Assembly: GCA_903824045.1 (NCBI GenBank)
Contig: CAIJVD010000027.1
Span: 31,194-95,193 of the forward strand
Reading direction: 5' to 3'
From: an uncultured Chlorobiaceae bacterium
Lineage (GTDB): Bacteria > Bacteroidota > Chlorobiia > Chlorobiales > Chlorobiaceae
Length of the DNA stretch: 64,000 nucleotides
Below are positions 63,870-64,000 of the stretch, piece by piece. A model generated the notes under the pieces. That model did not search any database, had not been told where the DNA came from, and was given only the letters and a program-made list of their open reading frames with translations. Both the position numbers and the translations under genes were made by a program. How positions within the stretch are numbered: position 1 is the stretch's first letter; every line of letters starts with the position of its first letter.

Positions 63870-64000
63870 TTCAGCGTGAATTGGAGAATTCAAACGTTTG
63901 AGTTAGTGTACAAAAACGGAGGAATTCATCATGCGCAAACATCGTAAAAACTACCAAGCTCACGAAAAAGTAATCATCCTGAAACGGCATCTGGTTGACC
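63870..64000 (+). mobile_element. Left end of an insertion sequence (partial, continues past window)
   Basis: The porin frame is lost near 63867 and a transposase gene begins at 63931, so an element end should lie between about 63865 and 63900. The terminal repeat cannot be defined with only one end in view. The element probably disrupts the porin gene. Confidence 0.55.
63931..64000 (+). CDS. Transposase N-terminus (partial)
   Basis: The first 23 residues (MRKHRKNYQAHEKVIILKRH and on) of a transposase-like protein. The opening resembles helix-turn-helix subunits of IS elements that begin with a basic MRKxRxNY. GGAGG lies eight bases before the ATG. The family cannot be fixed from so short a piece; an IS3-type OrfA is the best guess. 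Confidence 0.6.
   Translation, partial: MRKHRKNYQAHEKVIILKRHLVD

Overview
The window reads as chromosome from a green sulfur bacterium (Chlorobiaceae, Chlorobium/Pelodictyon-like). The main signs are a CsmB/CsmF-type chlorosome envelope protein (15.1 kb), a CrtB-type phytoene synthase, LpxD-type lipid A synthesis, tRNA genes without an encoded CCA, and frequent lack of strong Shine-Dalgarno sites. It also carries a complete assimilatory sulfate reduction set. From general knowledge this is rare in green sulfur bacteria and best known from Fe(II)-oxidising Chlorobium (C. ferrooxidans type), so an Fe-oxidising relative is the likeliest source. That assignment is inference.

Layout. 0-5 kb (minus): an MFS exporter cut by the window edge, purQ-purS-pssA, panB, a lipoate-ligase-like gene and a DUF4136 lipoprotein. 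5.3-7 kb (plus): ddl plus a TPR protein. 7.3-13.2 kb (plus): a tripartite efflux operon (TolC, membrane fusion protein, MacB-type ATPase, two separate FtsX-type permeases), followed by an NRAMP transporter and a UspA protein. 15 kb: the chlorosome gene and an NTF2-fold protein. 16-21 kb (minus): two giant TPR/GT9-like proteins carrying three copies of one module, then lpxD. 22-31 kb: prs, rplY, an OppC-like permease, a NUDIX hydrolase, comEC, metF, lysA and rpmG-tRNA-Leu(CAG). 31.5-38 kb: a zinc-ribbon coiled-coil protein, rnpB with an unusual insert of roughly 165 nt in loop L15, and a hybrid histidine kinase split by an intact IS3-family element. 38-50.5 kb: a PDC-like sensor, ybeY, hflX, crtB, lysS, a UDP-glucuronate-epimerase-like gene, the ATP-grasp/alpha-E/transglutaminase trio, tgt and rimO.

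51-62.6 kb is the sulfur region. On the plus strand, a Cys-rich micro-ORF with a terminator precedes the sulfate transporter sbp-cysT-cysW-cysA. A TacAT-type toxin-antitoxin pair follows. On the minus strand a tightly packed operon runs sulfite reductase, TusA, APS reductase, CysD, CysN(-CysC-like), precorrin-2 dehydrogenase, uroporphyrinogen-III methyltransferase. Together these import sulfate, activate it to APS, reduce it to sulfite and then sulfide, and make the siroheme that the sulfite reductase needs. A near-identical palindrome (TTAACGATTGTTAA / TTAACGATTGTGAA) lies upstream of both halves and may be a shared operator. A tRNA-Cys gene, a 5'-truncated porin and the start of another insertion sequence close the window.

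The most rewarding things to follow up are the rnpB insert, the regulation of the sulfate region (leader ORF and shared palindrome), the apparently dead APS-kinase domain on CysN, the HemC-like/HemD-like extensions of the methyltransferase, the triplicated TPR-GT modules, and the kinase gene whose frame is restored exactly when the IS element is removed.
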